From contig NZ_CANLZR010000001.1 in the NCBI RefSeq assembly GCF_947495705.1, forward strand, positions 620,001 to 684,000: a stretch of 64,000 nucleotides of DNA. The letters run 5' to 3'. The notes below the pieces were generated by a model, which worked only from the letters and a program-made list of their open reading frames with translations, ran no database searches and was not told the DNA's origin. The position numbers were made by a program, and so were the translations under genes. This DNA is from an uncultured Phycicoccus sp. Lineage in GTDB: Bacteria; Actinomycetota; Actinomycetes; Actinomycetales; Dermatophilaceae. Of this stretch, positions 9,531 to 18,533 are shown piece by piece (positions within the stretch are counted from its first letter, which is position 1; each line of letters begins with the position of its first letter).

Positions 9531-11228
9531 TCAGTCCTTGGCGTCGGACCAGCGGGCGATGACCGAGGTGTCGGCGACGAACCGCACCGGCGCGCCCCCG
9601 GACCAGCGGCGTGCCGCGTCGGTGAGCGCGAGGTCGACCCGCGCCGCCGCCTCCTGCGCGTGCTCCTGCGGCACGTGCAGCAGCAGCTCGTCGTGGAGGC
9701 AGAGCACGACGGCGGCGTCGAGGTCGCGCACGGTGGCCCGCACCGTGGCCGCCCACGCCTTGAACAGCTCGGCCGCCGACCCCTGGATGACGGCGTTGCG
9801 GGCGAAGCGCCCCCGGGCGGCGTCGAGCGCCGGGTCCGCGCCCGGTGGCCGGGCGGCCAGGACCCGCCCGGTGCGCACGAGCCGCCCGCCGTACGTGCGC
9901 AGCGGCTCGCCCCGCCGGCCGCTGGCGTAGGCCCGGTCGAGCAGCCCCATCGCGACGGGGTAGGCGGCCTCCAGCCCCTTGAGCGCCTCGCCCGCGGCAC
10001 CGCTGCGCTGGCCGTACATCGCCGCGAGGACGGCGATCTTCGCGACCGCCCGCTCGACCCCGAGCCGCTGCGCCACCGGGGCGTACAGGTCGTCGGCGCG
10101 GGTGGCCGCGGCGAACGCGGCGTCACCCGAGACGACGGCCAGGACCCGCGGCTCGATCTGGCCGAGGTCGGCCCGCACGAGCACGTGCCCGGGATGGGCC
10201 GCGACCCCGGGGCGCAGCACGGCCGGGAGGTTGTGCAGGCCGTTCTCGGCGGTCATCCGCCCGGCCGCGCCGTCGCAGGCGGTCCACCGGCCGCGCAGCC
10301 GGTCGTCGGGGCCGACGTGGGCGTCGAGCCACCGGTAGCCGTACGTCGTGGCGATCCGCTCGTCGCGCCGCCAGGTGAGCAGGGCGCCGACGACGGGATG
10401 GACGTCGCGGTACGGCTCGAGCACCCACTTGCGGGTCGAGGGCACGTCGACCCCGACGGCGGCGAGCATGTCCTTGACCTGCGCCGGGTTGCGCAGGTCG
10501 AGGTGCTCCCGCCCCGGCAGGTGCCGGAGCACGAGGGCGTCGCGGGCCCGCCGGGCCGCGGCATCGTCGGCGTCGGTGGCCGAGCGCGGCCCGGCGGCCT
10601 CGGCGACGAGCTGCTCGGTGCGGGCGCGGTCGAGGGGGAGCCCGTCGCGTTCGAGCTCCAGGCACAGCAGGGCCGCCGCCGACTCCGACGCCACGGTGGC
10701 GGCGAGCCGCGGTGAGACGCGCGACGCGGCATCGAGCTGCCGGCGCGCGGTGGCCAGTGCGGCCTCGGCCCAGGCGCGCAGGTGGGTCGGGTCCTCGGTC
10801 CAGCGGGCGTGGTCGGCGCGCAGGTGTCCCGCCGCGTCGACGAGGACGTCGTCGGCCGGCAGGTCCGGGGCTGCCACGAGGTCGAAGAGGTCGCCGGTGG
10901 GCGCGGCGGGGACGGTGTCTGGGGCCAGCCCGTGCGCCGCGGCCCACGCGAGCCCGGGACCGGCCTCCACGCCACCGTGGAGCAGCCGGTGCGCCTCGGC
11001 GACGTCCCAGGCGCGCGCCAGATGCACCCGGGCGGCGACGGCCTCGGCGGCGTCCTGCGCGGCCCACCACACCCAGCGGGGGCGGTGCGCGGCCTCCACC
11101 TCGGCGACCGCGTGCGCCATGTCGGAGCCCGCGCCGGTACGGACCTCGCCGTCATGGAGCAGCGCCACGGGCCGGGTCCCGTGGTGGCCCGGGCCCGCGA
11201 CGAGGACCGCGACGTCGGCTCCGAGCAC
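9531..11228 (-). CDS. Family A DNA polymerase (bifunctional 3'-5' exonuclease/DNA polymerase type)
   Basis: A 565-residue protein with a GTG start. The C-terminal two thirds is a family A polymerase: motif A is RADLGQIEPRVLA with the metal-binding Asp kept, motif B is degenerate around KIAVLAAMYGQRSG, and motif C is LCLHDELLLHVP. The N-terminal part is a shortened exonuclease-like region without clear DEDD residues. It is much shorter than Pol I (about 900 residues) and lacks the 5' nuclease. This is a second, accessory polymerase widespread in actinobacteria, with an unproven role in repair. Confidence 0.88.
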   Translation of the reverse strand: MLGADVAVLVAGPGHHGTRPVALLHDGEVRTGAGSDMAHAVAEVEAAHRPRWVWWAAQDAAEAVAARVHLARAWDVAEAHRLLHGGVEAGPGLAWAAAHGLAPDTVPAAPTGDLFDLVAAPDLPADDVLVDAAGHLRADHARWTEDPTHLRAWAEAALATARRQLDAASRVSPRLAATVASESAAALLCLELERDGLPLDRARTEQLVAEAAGPRSATDADDAAARRARDALVLRHLPGREHLDLRNPAQVKDMLAAVGVDVPSTRKWVLEPYRDVHPVVGALLTWRRDERIATTYGYRWLDAHVGPDDRLRGRWTACDGAAGRMTAENGLHNLPAVLRPGVAAHPGHVLVRADLGQIEPRVLAVVSGDAAFAAATRADDLYAPVAQRLGVERAVAKIAVLAAMYGQRSGAAGEALKGLEAAYPVAMGLLDRAYASGRRGEPLRTYGGRLVRTGRVLAARPPGADPALDAARGRFARNAVIQGSAAELFKAWAATVRATVRDLDAAVVLCLHDELLLHVPQEHAQEAAARVDLALTDAARRWSGGAPVRFVADTSVIARWSDAKD

Positions 11229-11403
11229 AGCAGCAGGCTACGGGGCGGGCCCGTCACCGGGACGCCGGTCCGGCACCGGCACGGCGCGACCCGGCGGCCT
11301 GCACCGGGGCCCCGGGTGGCGGACCCCCGCGTGGCAGGATGACGAGTGCCGGAGACCGTGCGGGCCGACCTGGCCTCGCCCCGACCGATGCTGGAGGAAC
11401 CAC

Positions 11404-12144
11404 GTGGGACTGCTCGACCGAGGTCGCCGCGGCACGGACGCGGTCCGCGACACCCGCACCGCCCTGGAACGCGCGGAGGACGCGCCCGGTGACGACGGGG
11501 TGCTCGCCGCCCAGGCCGTGCGCGTCGTCGACACCATCCTCGAGCTCGGCATCGACGGCCGGGGCCCGTTCGCCTCGGCGGCCAAGGTCGCCGACTCCGC
11601 CCTGCGCTCGGCCGACGGCGACGTCGAGAAGGCGGTCGAGTCCATCGTCCGCTCGCACACGACCCGGGCGGGAGCCGAGGGCTTCGTCACCGGCCTCGGC
11701 GGCTTCGTGACCCTGCCCGTTGCGCTGCCCACCAACGTCGTCGCGTTCTACGCGCTCGCGACGCGGATGACCGCCGCCATCGCCAAGGTGCGCGGCCACG
11801 ACATCGCCCAGCCGCAGGTGCGCACCGCCGTCCTGCTCACCCTCATGGGGGCCGACGCCGACGACCTGCTCAGCAAGGCCCGCATCGCGACGCCCGTCAG
11901 CGGCCGGCTCATCGACCTCGCCGCGCAGCGCCTCCCCGGCCCGGCGACGATGGTCGTCAAGAAGGGCGTGTTCTTCAAGCTCGTCGCGAGCTCCGGCAAG
12001 AGCGTCCTCGCCCGGTTCGGCCGGGGCGTCCCGGTCCTCGGCGGCGTCATCGGGGCGGGCGTCGACATCGTGATGCTCCGCCGGGTCGCCGTCGACGCCC
12101 GCCGCGAGTTCCCGCGGGTCGCCGGGCAGATCGGCCCCGCCTGA
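11404..12144 (+). CDS. EcsC family protein
   Basis: A 246-residue protein from GTG 11404, which follows GGAGGAACCAC. The central Gly-rich hydrophobic helices (FVTGLGGFVTLPVALPTNVV, and VLGGVIGAGVDIVMLRR near the C-terminus) are the hallmark of EcsC proteins, named for a Bacillus ABC-transporter-linked gene. The biochemical function is unknown; membrane association is likely. The YkvA-like gene follows on the same strand, so the two may be transcribed together. Confidence 0.82.
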   Translation: MGLLDRGRRGTDAVRDTRTALERAEDAPGDDGVLAAQAVRVVDTILELGIDGRGPFASAAKVADSALRSADGDVEKAVESIVRSHTTRAGAEGFVTGLGGFVTLPVALPTNVVAFYALATRMTAAIAKVRGHDIAQPQVRTAVLLTLMGADADDLLSKARIATPVSGRLIDLAAQRLPGPATMVVKKGVFFKLVASSGKSVLARFGRGVPVLGGVIGAGVDIVMLRRVAVDARREFPRVAGQIGPA

Positions 12145-12223
12145 CCCGTCGGGCCCCGGAAACAGCAGCACCGCCCCGCTCGTTGACGACACGGCAGCCC
12201 CCGCCGGACCAGGAGGAGAACCC

Positions 12224-12604
12224 ATGGCCACAGCCCGCACACTCGCCTACGTCGGCGCCCTCGGACGCGCCGTCCGGCTCGCGACCCGCGCCGGCGGGCC
12301 GTCGCTGGGGGACCGCGCCACCGCGCTGCCCCGGCTCCTCGCCGCCGTCCGCGCCGGGGACTACACCGGGACCTCGATGATGAAGCTCGGGCTCGTCGCC
12401 GCCGGCGCCGCGTACGTCGTGTCGCCGATCGACCTGCTGCCCGAGGGGATCCTCGGCATCCTCGGCCTCGCGGACGACGCGATGGTCCTCGGCTGGGTGG
12501 CGACGACCCTCGTCGAGGAGACCGAGCGGTTCCTCGACTGGGAGGCCGCCCAGGGGCGGGGCCCGAACGCGCCGCAGACCGTCCGCTCCGACGTCGTGGA
12601 CTGA
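12224..12604 (+). CDS. YkvA family (DUF1232) small membrane protein
   Basis: A 126-residue protein with the diagnostic DUF1232 core AAYVVSPIDLLPEGILGILG, which ends in DDAMVLGWVATTLVEETERFL. The family is defined by the SPIDLLPD/E-type motif followed by a hydrophobic segment and occurs widely in bacteria without an assigned role. ATG 12224 follows AGGAGGAGAACCC, a strong ribosome site. It probably shares a transcript with the EcsC gene. Confidence 0.88.
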   Translation: MATARTLAYVGALGRAVRLATRAGGPSLGDRATALPRLLAAVRAGDYTGTSMMKLGLVAAGAAYVVSPIDLLPEGILGILGLADDAMVLGWVATTLVEETERFLDWEAAQGRGPNAPQTVRSDVVD

Positions 12605-12703
12605 CCCCGCACCGTCGTCCACAGGCGCCGCCTGGCGGCCGCGCCGTCCACAGATCGCCGCCGGGCCGTTCCGGGCCGGGCCGCCGGCGGCCAGCGTGGG
12701 GGC

Positions 12704-13813
12704 ATGACCACATCGATCAGCCTCCGCGACTGCGGCGACGTGCTCGCCGTCCTTCCGTACCAGCTCGGGTACCACCCGCGACGCAGCGTCGTGCTCGTCG
12801 CCCTCCACGGCCGCCGCTTCGGCCTCATCGCCCGCGTCGACCTGCCGCCCGGGCCCGAGGTGCCGCGGCGGATGGTCGACGCCGTCGTGGGGCCGCTGCG
12901 CCGTGAGGGCGCCGAGCGCGTCATCGCCGTCGGGTTCGAGGACGAGCCCGACGAGTGCGTCCCCCTGCTGCTCGCCCTCGTCGAGGAGCTCGAGTCGCAC
13001 GGCGCGGACGTGGTCGAGGTCGCCGTGGTCCGCGACGGCCGCCGGTACTCGCCGACCTGCGCCGAACCCTGCTGCCCGCCGGGCGGTGTCCCGGTCCCGT
13101 CCGCCGACGAGGTGCCCGGGGTCGCCGAGTTCGTCGCGCTGGGGGTGGCGCCGCTGCCCGACCGCGCCGCCCTCGACGCACTCGTCGCGGCCGACCCCGC
13201 CTCCGGCCCGGGCCCCGACCCCCGCGGGCCCGGCGGTCCGACCGGCCCTGCGGGGGCGCGCTCGGGCCGGCGCGCCGCGGCCCGGGCCTGGGCCACCGTC
13301 CTCGGCCCCCGGCCCGGGGACCGCCGGGTGGTGCCGGACCCCCCGGGGCTGCCGGGGCGCCCCGGGCCGATGGCCCTCGCCGCGGCCTCGCTGGCCGACA
13401 TCCCCTTCCGTGACGCCCTCATCGCCTGGCTCGTCCCGGGGCTGCTCGAGCGCGACACCCTTGACCCGACGGTGCTGGCCCTCCTCGACCGGCGGCTGCC
13501 GCGTTGGGCCGGCATGGGCCGGTGGCCGGCCGGCAACAGCGACCCGGGGGAGCGCCGGCACCTGGTCGAGGTCCTGCTCGGGCTGTGCCGGGCCGTGCCC
13601 GACACCCGGCCCGACGATGCCGCGGCCGTGTGCACCGTCGCCGCCCAGGTGGCCTGGTCCGACGGTGACGGCGCGCTCGCCCGGTCGGCGCTCGACCGGG
13701 CCCTGCGGCTCGCTCCCGGGTACCGGCTGGCGGGGCTGCTCGATCAGGTCGTCTCCCGGGGGGTCCGCCCGAGCACCGTTGCGCCGCCGGGGTCCTGGGG
13801 CCGGGCGGGCTGA
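12704..13813 (+). CDS. DUF4192 domain-containing protein
   Basis: A 369-residue protein opening ISLRDCGDVLAVLPYQLGYHP, the conserved start of the DUF4192 family found almost only in actinobacteria. It contains a Pro/Gly-rich linker (about residues 165-185) and a C-terminal helical half with repeat-like segments (LCRAVPDTRPDDAAAVCTVA, then SALDRALRLAPGYRLAGLL) reminiscent of TPR helices. The function is unknown. It stands alone, with a perfect hairpin about 110 bp after its stop. Confidence 0.85.
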   Translation: MTTSISLRDCGDVLAVLPYQLGYHPRRSVVLVALHGRRFGLIARVDLPPGPEVPRRMVDAVVGPLRREGAERVIAVGFEDEPDECVPLLLALVEELESHGADVVEVAVVRDGRRYSPTCAEPCCPPGGVPVPSADEVPGVAEFVALGVAPLPDRAALDALVAADPASGPGPDPRGPGGPTGPAGARSGRRAAARAWATVLGPRPGDRRVVPDPPGLPGRPGPMALAAASLADIPFRDALIAWLVPGLLERDTLDPTVLALLDRRLPRWAGMGRWPAGNSDPGERRHLVEVLLGLCRAVPDTRPDDAAAVCTVAAQVAWSDGDGALARSALDRALRLAPGYRLAGLLDQVVSRGVRPSTVAPPGSWGRAG

Positions 13814-13921
13814 GCGGCGGCCATCGGGGGGTCTCGCGAGGATGACTGAGAGGGTGACTGCGGGGCCGTGGCGGGGCCGGGGCGGGGGAGGGCGTTGCGG
13901 GCGTTCGGACTGCGGACGGCA

Positions 13922-13939
13922 GGACCCCGAGCGGGGTCC
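13922..13939. terminator. Perfect GC hairpin upstream of the metX riboswitch
   Basis: GGACCCC-GAGC-GGGGTCC is a 7-bp perfect stem with a 4-nt loop, lying between the DUF4192 gene and the SAM-IV leader of metX. There is no U-tract. It could end the DUF4192 transcript or belong to the metX leader. Confidence 0.4.
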
Positions 13940-13956
13940 GGCCGGTACGATCGGGG

Positions 13957-14075
13957 CAAGGTCATGAGTCCCAGTGCCAAACCCCGGTTTGCTGGGCGGC
14001 AACCCTCCTCGCGGTGGGGTGCCCCGGGTGATGACCGGGCCGTCCCGGACCAGGGCGGCAAGCGCGAACCGAGGA
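13957..14075 (+). promoter_or_regulatory. SAM-IV-type S-adenosylmethionine riboswitch upstream of metX
   Basis: It shows the same ordered core as the metY leader: AGGTCATGAG, a CCCAG/CTGGG stem with ACCCCGG, GGCAACCCTCC, GCGGTGGGGTGCCCCGGGTGA and TGACC closing on GGTCA. Stem changes between the two copies are compensatory (GCCAGC/GCTGGC versus CCCAG/CTGGG), which argues for a conserved RNA fold. The predicted effect is SAM-dependent repression of metX. The boundaries are approximate. Confidence 0.9.
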
Positions 14076-14083
14076 GTCCCGTC

Positions 14084-15214
14084 ATGACCGCCACCTCCAC
14101 CCGGTGGGCAGATGCCACCTGGCAGGACGGGGACCCGCCGGGTCAGCGCCGGTTCGCCGACGTCGGGGCGGTCGACCTCGAGCGGGGCGGGCACCTGCCC
14201 TGGGTGCGCGTCGCCTACGAGACGTGGGGCACGCTGTCCCCGACCGGTGACAACGCGGTCCTCGTCGAGCACGCGCTCACCGGCGACAGCCACGTCGTCG
14301 GCGACGTCGGGCCGGGCCACCCCACGCCCGGCTGGTGGCCCTCGCTCATCGGGCCCGGGGCCCCGCTCGACACCGACCGCTACTTCGTCGTCGCCGCCAA
14401 CGTGCTCGGCGGCTGCCAGGGCACGACGGGTCCGTCGTCGGCGGCCCCCGACGGGCGGCCGTGGGGCGGGCGGTTCCCGTTCGTCACGATCCGCGACCAG
14501 GTGGGCGTCGAGGCGCTGCTCGCCGACGCGCTCGGGGTGCAGCGGTGGCACCTCGTGCTCGGCGGCTCGATGGGCGGCATGCGGGCGCTCGAGTGGGCCA
14601 CGAGCCACCCGGGGCGCGTCGACCGGGCGCTCGTCCTGGCCGCGTCCGCCGCCGCGACGGCCGACCAGGTCGCGTGGTGCCAGCCCCAGCTGCTCGCCAT
14701 CCGGTCCGACCCCGACTACCAGGACGGCCACTACTACGGCACCGGCCGCGCGCCGCTGACCGGCCTCGGCATCGCCCGCCGGATCGCGCACACCACCTAC
14801 CGCCACGAGGGCGAGCTGGACGCCCGGTTCGGCCGGCGCCCCCGGGCCGGGGAGGACCCGCTGGGGGGCGGGGGCCGCTACGACGTCGAGAGCTACCTCG
14901 ACCACCACGCGGCCAAGCTCGCGCGGCGCTTCGACGCGAACAGCTACGTCGTCCTGTCGGAGGCGATGAACAGCCACGACGTCGGCCGGCAGCGGGGCGG
15001 GGTCGCCGCCGCCCTCCAGGCGTTCGAGGGGCTGCTGCACGTCGTCGGCGTCAGCACCGACCGCCTCTACCCGCCGCGGCTGTCCGAGCAGATGGTGGCG
15101 GCCAGGCCCGGCACCGGGCTCAGCCTCATCGACTCACCGCACGGCCACGACGGCTTCCTCATCGAGACCGCGCAGGTCGGGGCGGTCATCCGCGACGTCG
15201 TCGCCCGGGCCTGA
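14084..15214 (+). CDS. metX: Homoserine O-acetyltransferase
   Basis: A 376-residue alpha/beta-hydrolase that acetylates homoserine with acetyl-CoA, providing the substrate for MetY. The nucleophile elbow is LGGSMGGMRALEWA, the acid lies in GVSTDRLYPP and the His in SPHGHDGFL, completing the Ser-Asp-His triad. The N-terminal VAYETWGTLSPTGDNAVLVE and the ALTGDSHVVG loop are typical of MetX. ATG 14084 follows GAGGAGTCCCGTC directly after the riboswitch. Like other MetX/MetA pairs, acetyl or succinyl preference cannot be decided by eye. Confidence 0.94.
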   Translation: MTATSTRWADATWQDGDPPGQRRFADVGAVDLERGGHLPWVRVAYETWGTLSPTGDNAVLVEHALTGDSHVVGDVGPGHPTPGWWPSLIGPGAPLDTDRYFVVAANVLGGCQGTTGPSSAAPDGRPWGGRFPFVTIRDQVGVEALLADALGVQRWHLVLGGSMGGMRALEWATSHPGRVDRALVLAASAAATADQVAWCQPQLLAIRSDPDYQDGHYYGTGRAPLTGLGIARRIAHTTYRHEGELDARFGRRPRAGEDPLGGGGRYDVESYLDHHAAKLARRFDANSYVVLSEAMNSHDVGRQRGGVAAALQAFEGLLHVVGVSTDRLYPPRLSEQMVAARPGTGLSLIDSPHGHDGFLIETAQVGAVIRDVVARA

Positions 15215-15270
15215 CCTCGGCGCTGCGGTACGGTCGGTCCGAACAGGCTTCGGCCACCGAGGAGGAGATC

Positions 15271-15666
15271 GTGACCATCGTCGTTGGCTTCGTCCCCACG
15301 AAGGAGGGACGCGCCGCCCTCGCCCGAGCCGTCGAGGAGGCTCGAGGGCGCTCGACCAAGCTCGTCGTCATCAACTCGAACCGCGGCGGGCGCGACTTCG
15401 ACCTCGACACGACCCGCACCGCCGAGGACGAGCTCGAGCGCCTCACCACCGACCTCGCCGGCGACGGCGTGGAGGTCGAGGTGCGCCAGCTCGTCCGGGG
15501 CAACGAGCCGGCGGAGGACCTCATCGCCGTCGCGACCGAGACCGACGCCGACCTCATCGTCATCGGCCTGCGCCGCCGGACGCCCGTCGGCAAGCTGATC
15601 CTCGGGTCCAACGCCCAGCGGATCCTGCTCGACGCGCCGTGCGCGGTGCTCGCCGTCAAGGGCTGA
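15271..15666 (+). CDS. Universal stress protein family (UspA-like)
   Basis: A 131-residue single-domain Usp protein. The start MTIVVGFVPTKEGRAALARA and the nucleotide-loop pattern GLRRRTPVGKLILGSNAQRI followed by PCAVLAVKG fit the ATP-binding UspA subfamily (G-x2-G-x9-G-S-type). GTG 15271 is preceded by GAGGAGATC. It is monocistronic between metX and the sigma factor gene. The function is probably stress-related nucleotide binding; the specific role is unknown. Confidence 0.9.
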   Translation: MTIVVGFVPTKEGRAALARAVEEARGRSTKLVVINSNRGGRDFDLDTTRTAEDELERLTTDLAGDGVEVEVRQLVRGNEPAEDLIAVATETDADLIVIGLRRRTPVGKLILGSNAQRILLDAPCAVLAVKG

Positions 15667-15733
15667 GCCCCAGGCCCGCACCGGCGTCAGGCGGTCGGGG
15701 GGAGGCCCGGCACGCCTCGCAGGCGGCCCCGGA

Positions 15734-15776
15734 TCGAATGTTCGATGTGCTTGCGGGCTCTCGGCGAAGTTATAAT
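15734..15776 (+). promoter_or_regulatory. Candidate promoter and palindrome upstream of the primary sigma factor gene
   Basis: A perfect TATAAT at 15771-15776, extended as AGTTATAATGG, stands out in very GC-rich DNA about 125 bp before the sigma gene start. The only good -35 match, TTGCGG at 15751-15756, gives a 14-bp spacer, shorter than usual, so the -35 is uncertain. A 12-bp palindrome, TCGAATGTTCGA (15734-15745), lies just upstream and could be an operator. Confidence 0.5.
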
Positions 15777-15899
15777 GGTAGAGCGCGCCAGGCCGGGCAG
15801 GTCGAGAATCGACCAGGCCGAGGTGTCGCCCCGGACCCCCACCACCGCATCCGAGACCCCGCGTCCCGGTCTGTGGTTCTCCGCGACGAAAGGTAGTCG

Positions 15900-17489
15900 G
15901 TGTCGCCTGTGTCCACGACGTCCCCCGAACCCGCTCTTCCGCCCGAGTTCACCCACGCCGCCCTCCAGACCCTGGTCCGTCAGGGCCGCACCACGGGGTC
16001 GGTCACCGGTGAGCAGGTCGCCGAGGCCATGCGGGCCGCCGACGTCAAGGCCAGCCGGGGCCGGATCGTGCTCCGCGCCCTCGGCGACCAGGGCATCGAG
16101 GTGAGCCACGACGAGACCGTCGGTGTCGCCGCCGCCACGACCCGCACCGCGAAGAAGGCGTCCGCCACCTCGCGCACCCAGCCGGCGAAGAAGGCGGCCG
16201 CCAAGACCGCCGCCAAGACGGCGCCGAAGAAGGCCGCCACCGCGAGCACCGACGAGGCCCCCGCCCCCGCGAAGAAGGCCGCCTCCACGACCCGCAAGGC
16301 GGCCTCCGCTGCCGCGGCCGGCGCCCCGAAGGCCGCCCCCGCGAAGCGCGCCACGACGAAGAAGGCCGCCGCCGCTGCCGCCAAGGCCGCCGAGCCCGCC
16401 ACCGAGGACACCGCCGAGGACGCGGAGGACGCGGACGACGACGCCACCACCGAGAACGCCGACACCGTCGTCGGTGGCACCGTGGCCGCCAAGGCCAGCG
16501 GAAAGGAGGGGGAGGACCGCGGCTTCGTCATGAGCAACGACGACGAGGACGCACCCGCTCAGCAGGTCGTCACCGCCGGCGCCACCGCGGACCCGGTCAA
16601 GGACTACCTCAAGCAGATCGGCAAGGTCGCCCTCCTCAACGCCGAGCAGGAGGTCGAGCTCGCCAAGCGCATCGAGGCCGGTCTGTTCGCCGAGGAGATG
16701 CTCAACTCGGGCGACAAGATCGACATGAAGTTCAAGCGCGAGCTGTGGTGGATCGCCCAGGACGGCAAGAAGGCGAAGAACCACCTGCTCGAGGCCAACC
16801 TGCGTCTCGTCGTCTCCCTCGCCAAGCGCTACACGGGCCGCGGGATGCTCTTCCTCGACCTCATCCAGGAGGGCAACCTCGGCCTCATCCGGGCGGTCGA
16901 GAAGTTCGACTACACCAAGGGCTACAAGTTCTCGACGTACGCGACATGGTGGATCCGCCAGGCCATCACCCGCGCGATGGCCGACCAGGCCCGCACCATC
17001 CGCATCCCCGTGCACATGGTCGAGGTCATCAACAAGCTGGCCCGCGTGCAGCGCCAGATGCTCCAGGACCTCGGGCGCGAGCCCACCCCGGAGGAGCTGG
17101 CCACGGAGCTGGACATGACGCCCGAGAAGGTCGTCGAGGTCCAGAAGTACGGCCGTGAGCCCATCTCGCTGCACACCCCGCTCGGCGAGGACGGCGACAG
17201 CGAGTTCGGTGACCTCATCGAGGACTCCGAGGCGGTCGTCCCGGCCGACGCCGTGAGCTTCACCCTCCTCCAGGAGCAGCTGCACTCCGTCCTCGACACG
17301 CTCTCCGAGCGGGAGGCGGGCGTGGTCTCGATGCGCTTCGGGCTCACCGACGGTCAGCCCAAGACGCTCGACGAGATCGGCAAGGTCTACGGCGTCACCC
17401 GCGAGCGGATCCGCCAGATCGAGTCCAAGACGATGTCGAAGCTGCGCCACCCGAGCCGCAGCCAGGCCCTGCGCGACTATCTGGACTGA
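15900..17489 (+). CDS. sigA: Primary RNA polymerase sigma factor (RpoD/SigA/HrdB type)
   Basis: A 529-residue sigma-70. The first 200 residues are Ala/Lys/Pro/Thr-rich and histone-H1-like, then acidic, as in actinobacterial primary sigmas. Region 1.2 begins [20 protein letters not shown], region 2 has [20 protein letters not shown] and [17 protein letters not shown], and region 4 has [20 protein letters not shown]; it ends LRDYLD. It directs housekeeping transcription. GTG 15900 follows GAAAGG. The 3' end is the integration site of the 32-kb island, and the last Tyr codon is TAT while every other Tyr codon I checked in the gene is TAC. Confidence 0.95.
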   Translation: MSPVSTTSPEPALPPEFTHAALQTLVRQGRTTGSVTGEQVAEAMRAADVKASRGRIVLRALGDQGIEVSHDETVGVAAATTRTAKKASATSRTQPAKKAAAKTAAKTAPKKAATASTDEAPAPAKKAASTTRKAASAAAAGAPKAAPAKRATTKKAAAAAAKAAEPATEDTAEDAEDADDDATTENADTVVGGTVAAKASGKEGEDRGFVMSNDDEDAPAQQVVTAGATADPVKDYLKQIGKVALLNAEQEVELAKRIEAGLFAEEMLNSGDKIDMKFKRELWWIAQDGKKAKNHLLEANLRLVVSLAKRYTGRGMLFLDLIQEGNLGLIRAVEKFDYTKGYKFSTYATWWIRQAITRAMADQARTIRIPVHMVEVINKLARVQRQMLQDLGREPTPEELATELDMTPEKVVEVQKYGREPISLHTPLGEDGDSEFGDLIEDSEAVVPADAVSFTLLQEQLHSVLDTLSEREAGVVSMRFGLTDGQPKTLDEIGKVYGVTRERIRQIESKTMSKLRHPSRSQALRDYLD

Positions 17490-17491
17490 CC
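17470..17491 (+). repeat. Left attachment-site copy (attL) inside the 3' end of sigA
   Basis: The core GCGCGACTAYCTSGACTGA, extended to 22 bp, spans the last codons and stop of sigA. It recurs at 49426-49447 with 20 of 22 bases identical; the two differences fall at third codon positions (TAT/TAC and CTG/CTC). A tyrosine integrase gene starts about 110 bp away. Integration that rebuilds the end of the target gene is the expected arrangement. Confidence 0.8.
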
Positions 17492-17493
17492 GA

Positions 17494-17513
17494 CACACCG
17501 GGAGTCCGGTGTG
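17494..17513 (+). terminator. Hairpin just after sigA
   Basis: CACACCG-GGAGTC-CGGTGTG is a 7-bp perfect stem starting 5 bp past the sigA stop. It lacks a U-tract. It may terminate sigA, or serve as an arm-type site for the neighbouring integrase, because it lies on the island side of the attL core. Confidence 0.45.
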
Positions 17514-17603
17514 AGTGCAGGTCAAAGGCCGTTTTGGCGCGACGATTGAGACGTGCGTTCGATGCACAGCGCTCCCAGTCCAGATATCACCTATGGTGGG
17601 CGG

Positions 17604-18533
17604 GTGGCGACATCCCCCTCCGACCTCGAGGCCCTCGAGCCTCTGGCCGAGTCCTGGATGCTGTCCCTGCGCGCCGAGCGCAAGTCCCCGCAGACCCTGA
17701 AGAACTACGGCGACGGCGTCCGCTTCTACCTGCGGTGGTGCCAGGGGTCAGTGCGCCCGCCACTTGAGCGGGACAGTCTGCGCCGGTGGGTGGCCGACCT
17801 CATCGACCAGGGCATGGCCCCGGCCACGATTCGCGCCCGGCAGCTGCCGGTCCGCCGGTTCACCGCCTGGCTCACCGACGAGGGTGAGATCGACACTGAC
17901 CCCTTCGTCGGCCTGAAGTCGCCCAAGCTCGACGTCAAGGTCGTCGAGCCGCTGAGCGACGACCAGCTCCGCGCTCTCATCGCCGCCTGCCAGCCGCCCA
18001 AGGGAGCCACCCCCGCCGAGGCCCTGCGGCACCGCCGCGACGAGGCCATCGTCCGGCTCATGCTCGAGACCGGCGCCCGCGCCGGGGAGGTCGTCGCCAT
18101 GACCCTCGAGGACCTCGACCTCCCCGGGGGCACCGCGATTATCCGGCGCGGCAAAGGCGGTAAGGGGCGCGTCGTCCCGCTCGGCCCGCACGCGGTCCGC
18201 GCCGTCGACCGATACCTCCGGCTGCGCCGCCACCACCGCCTCGGCGCGACTTCACCGGACCTGTGGCTCGGTGACCGTGGGAAGAAGTTCTCCTACGACG
18301 GGCTGCACAAGACACTGGGGGAGCGAGCAGCCGCGGCGGGCATCCCTGGCTTCCACCCGCACCGGATGCGTCACACCGCGGCCCACCGGTGGCTCGCCGC
18401 CGGCGGCACCGAGACTGGCCTGATGGCCGTTGCCGGGTGGACCCGTCCGGACATGCTGCTGCGGTACACCCGCGCCCAAGCGTCGGCCCGTGCCGCGGCC
18501 GAGGCCCGCCACCTGAACCTGGGGGAGCTGTGA
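17604..18533 (+). CDS. Tyrosine recombinase/integrase (XerD-like), left-end integrase
   Basis: A 309-residue site-specific recombinase if started at GTG 17604 (MATSPSDLEALEPLAESW); GTG 17553 or ATG 17562 would add 14-17 residues that look non-conserved. The N-terminal SAM-like core-binding domain has ERKSPQTLKNYGDGVRFYLRW. Catalytic residues are visible as Arg in ETGARAGEVVAM, Lys in IIRRGKGGKGR, His/Arg in HPHRMRHTAAHRW and Tyr in MLLRYTRAQ. The usual second His is Trp (VAGWTRPDM), a common substitution. It lies next to attL, so it is the best candidate for the enzyme that targeted sigA. Its stop overlaps the next gene by 4 bp. Confidence 0.92.
   Translation: MATSPSDLEALEPLAESWMLSLRAERKSPQTLKNYGDGVRFYLRWCQGSVRPPLERDSLRRWVADLIDQGMAPATIRARQLPVRRFTAWLTDEGEIDTDPFVGLKSPKLDVKVVEPLSDDQLRALIAACQPPKGATPAEALRHRRDEAIVRLMLETGARAGEVVAMTLEDLDLPGGTAIIRRGKGGKGRVVPLGPHAVRAVDRYLRLRRHHRLGATSPDLWLGDRGKKFSYDGLHKTLGERAAAAGIPGFHPHRMRHTAAHRWLAAGGTETGLMAVAGWTRPDMLLRYTRAQASARAAAEARHLNLGEL

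Noticed and set aside
12047-15040. A 997-codon minus-strand open frame over DUF4192 and metX
   Set aside because: Both plus-strand genes and the riboswitch are clearly real, and the opposite frame has shadow composition.
15734-15745. LexA/SOS box before sigA
   Set aside because: The actinobacterial SOS box has TCGAAC and GTTCGA half-sites four bases apart; here the arms are only two bases apart, so the spacing is wrong.
17494-17513. A tRNA or tmRNA gene as integration target next to sigA
   Set aside because: Only a simple 7-bp hairpin is present, with no cloverleaf or CCA-type end; the att core is within sigA coding sequence.
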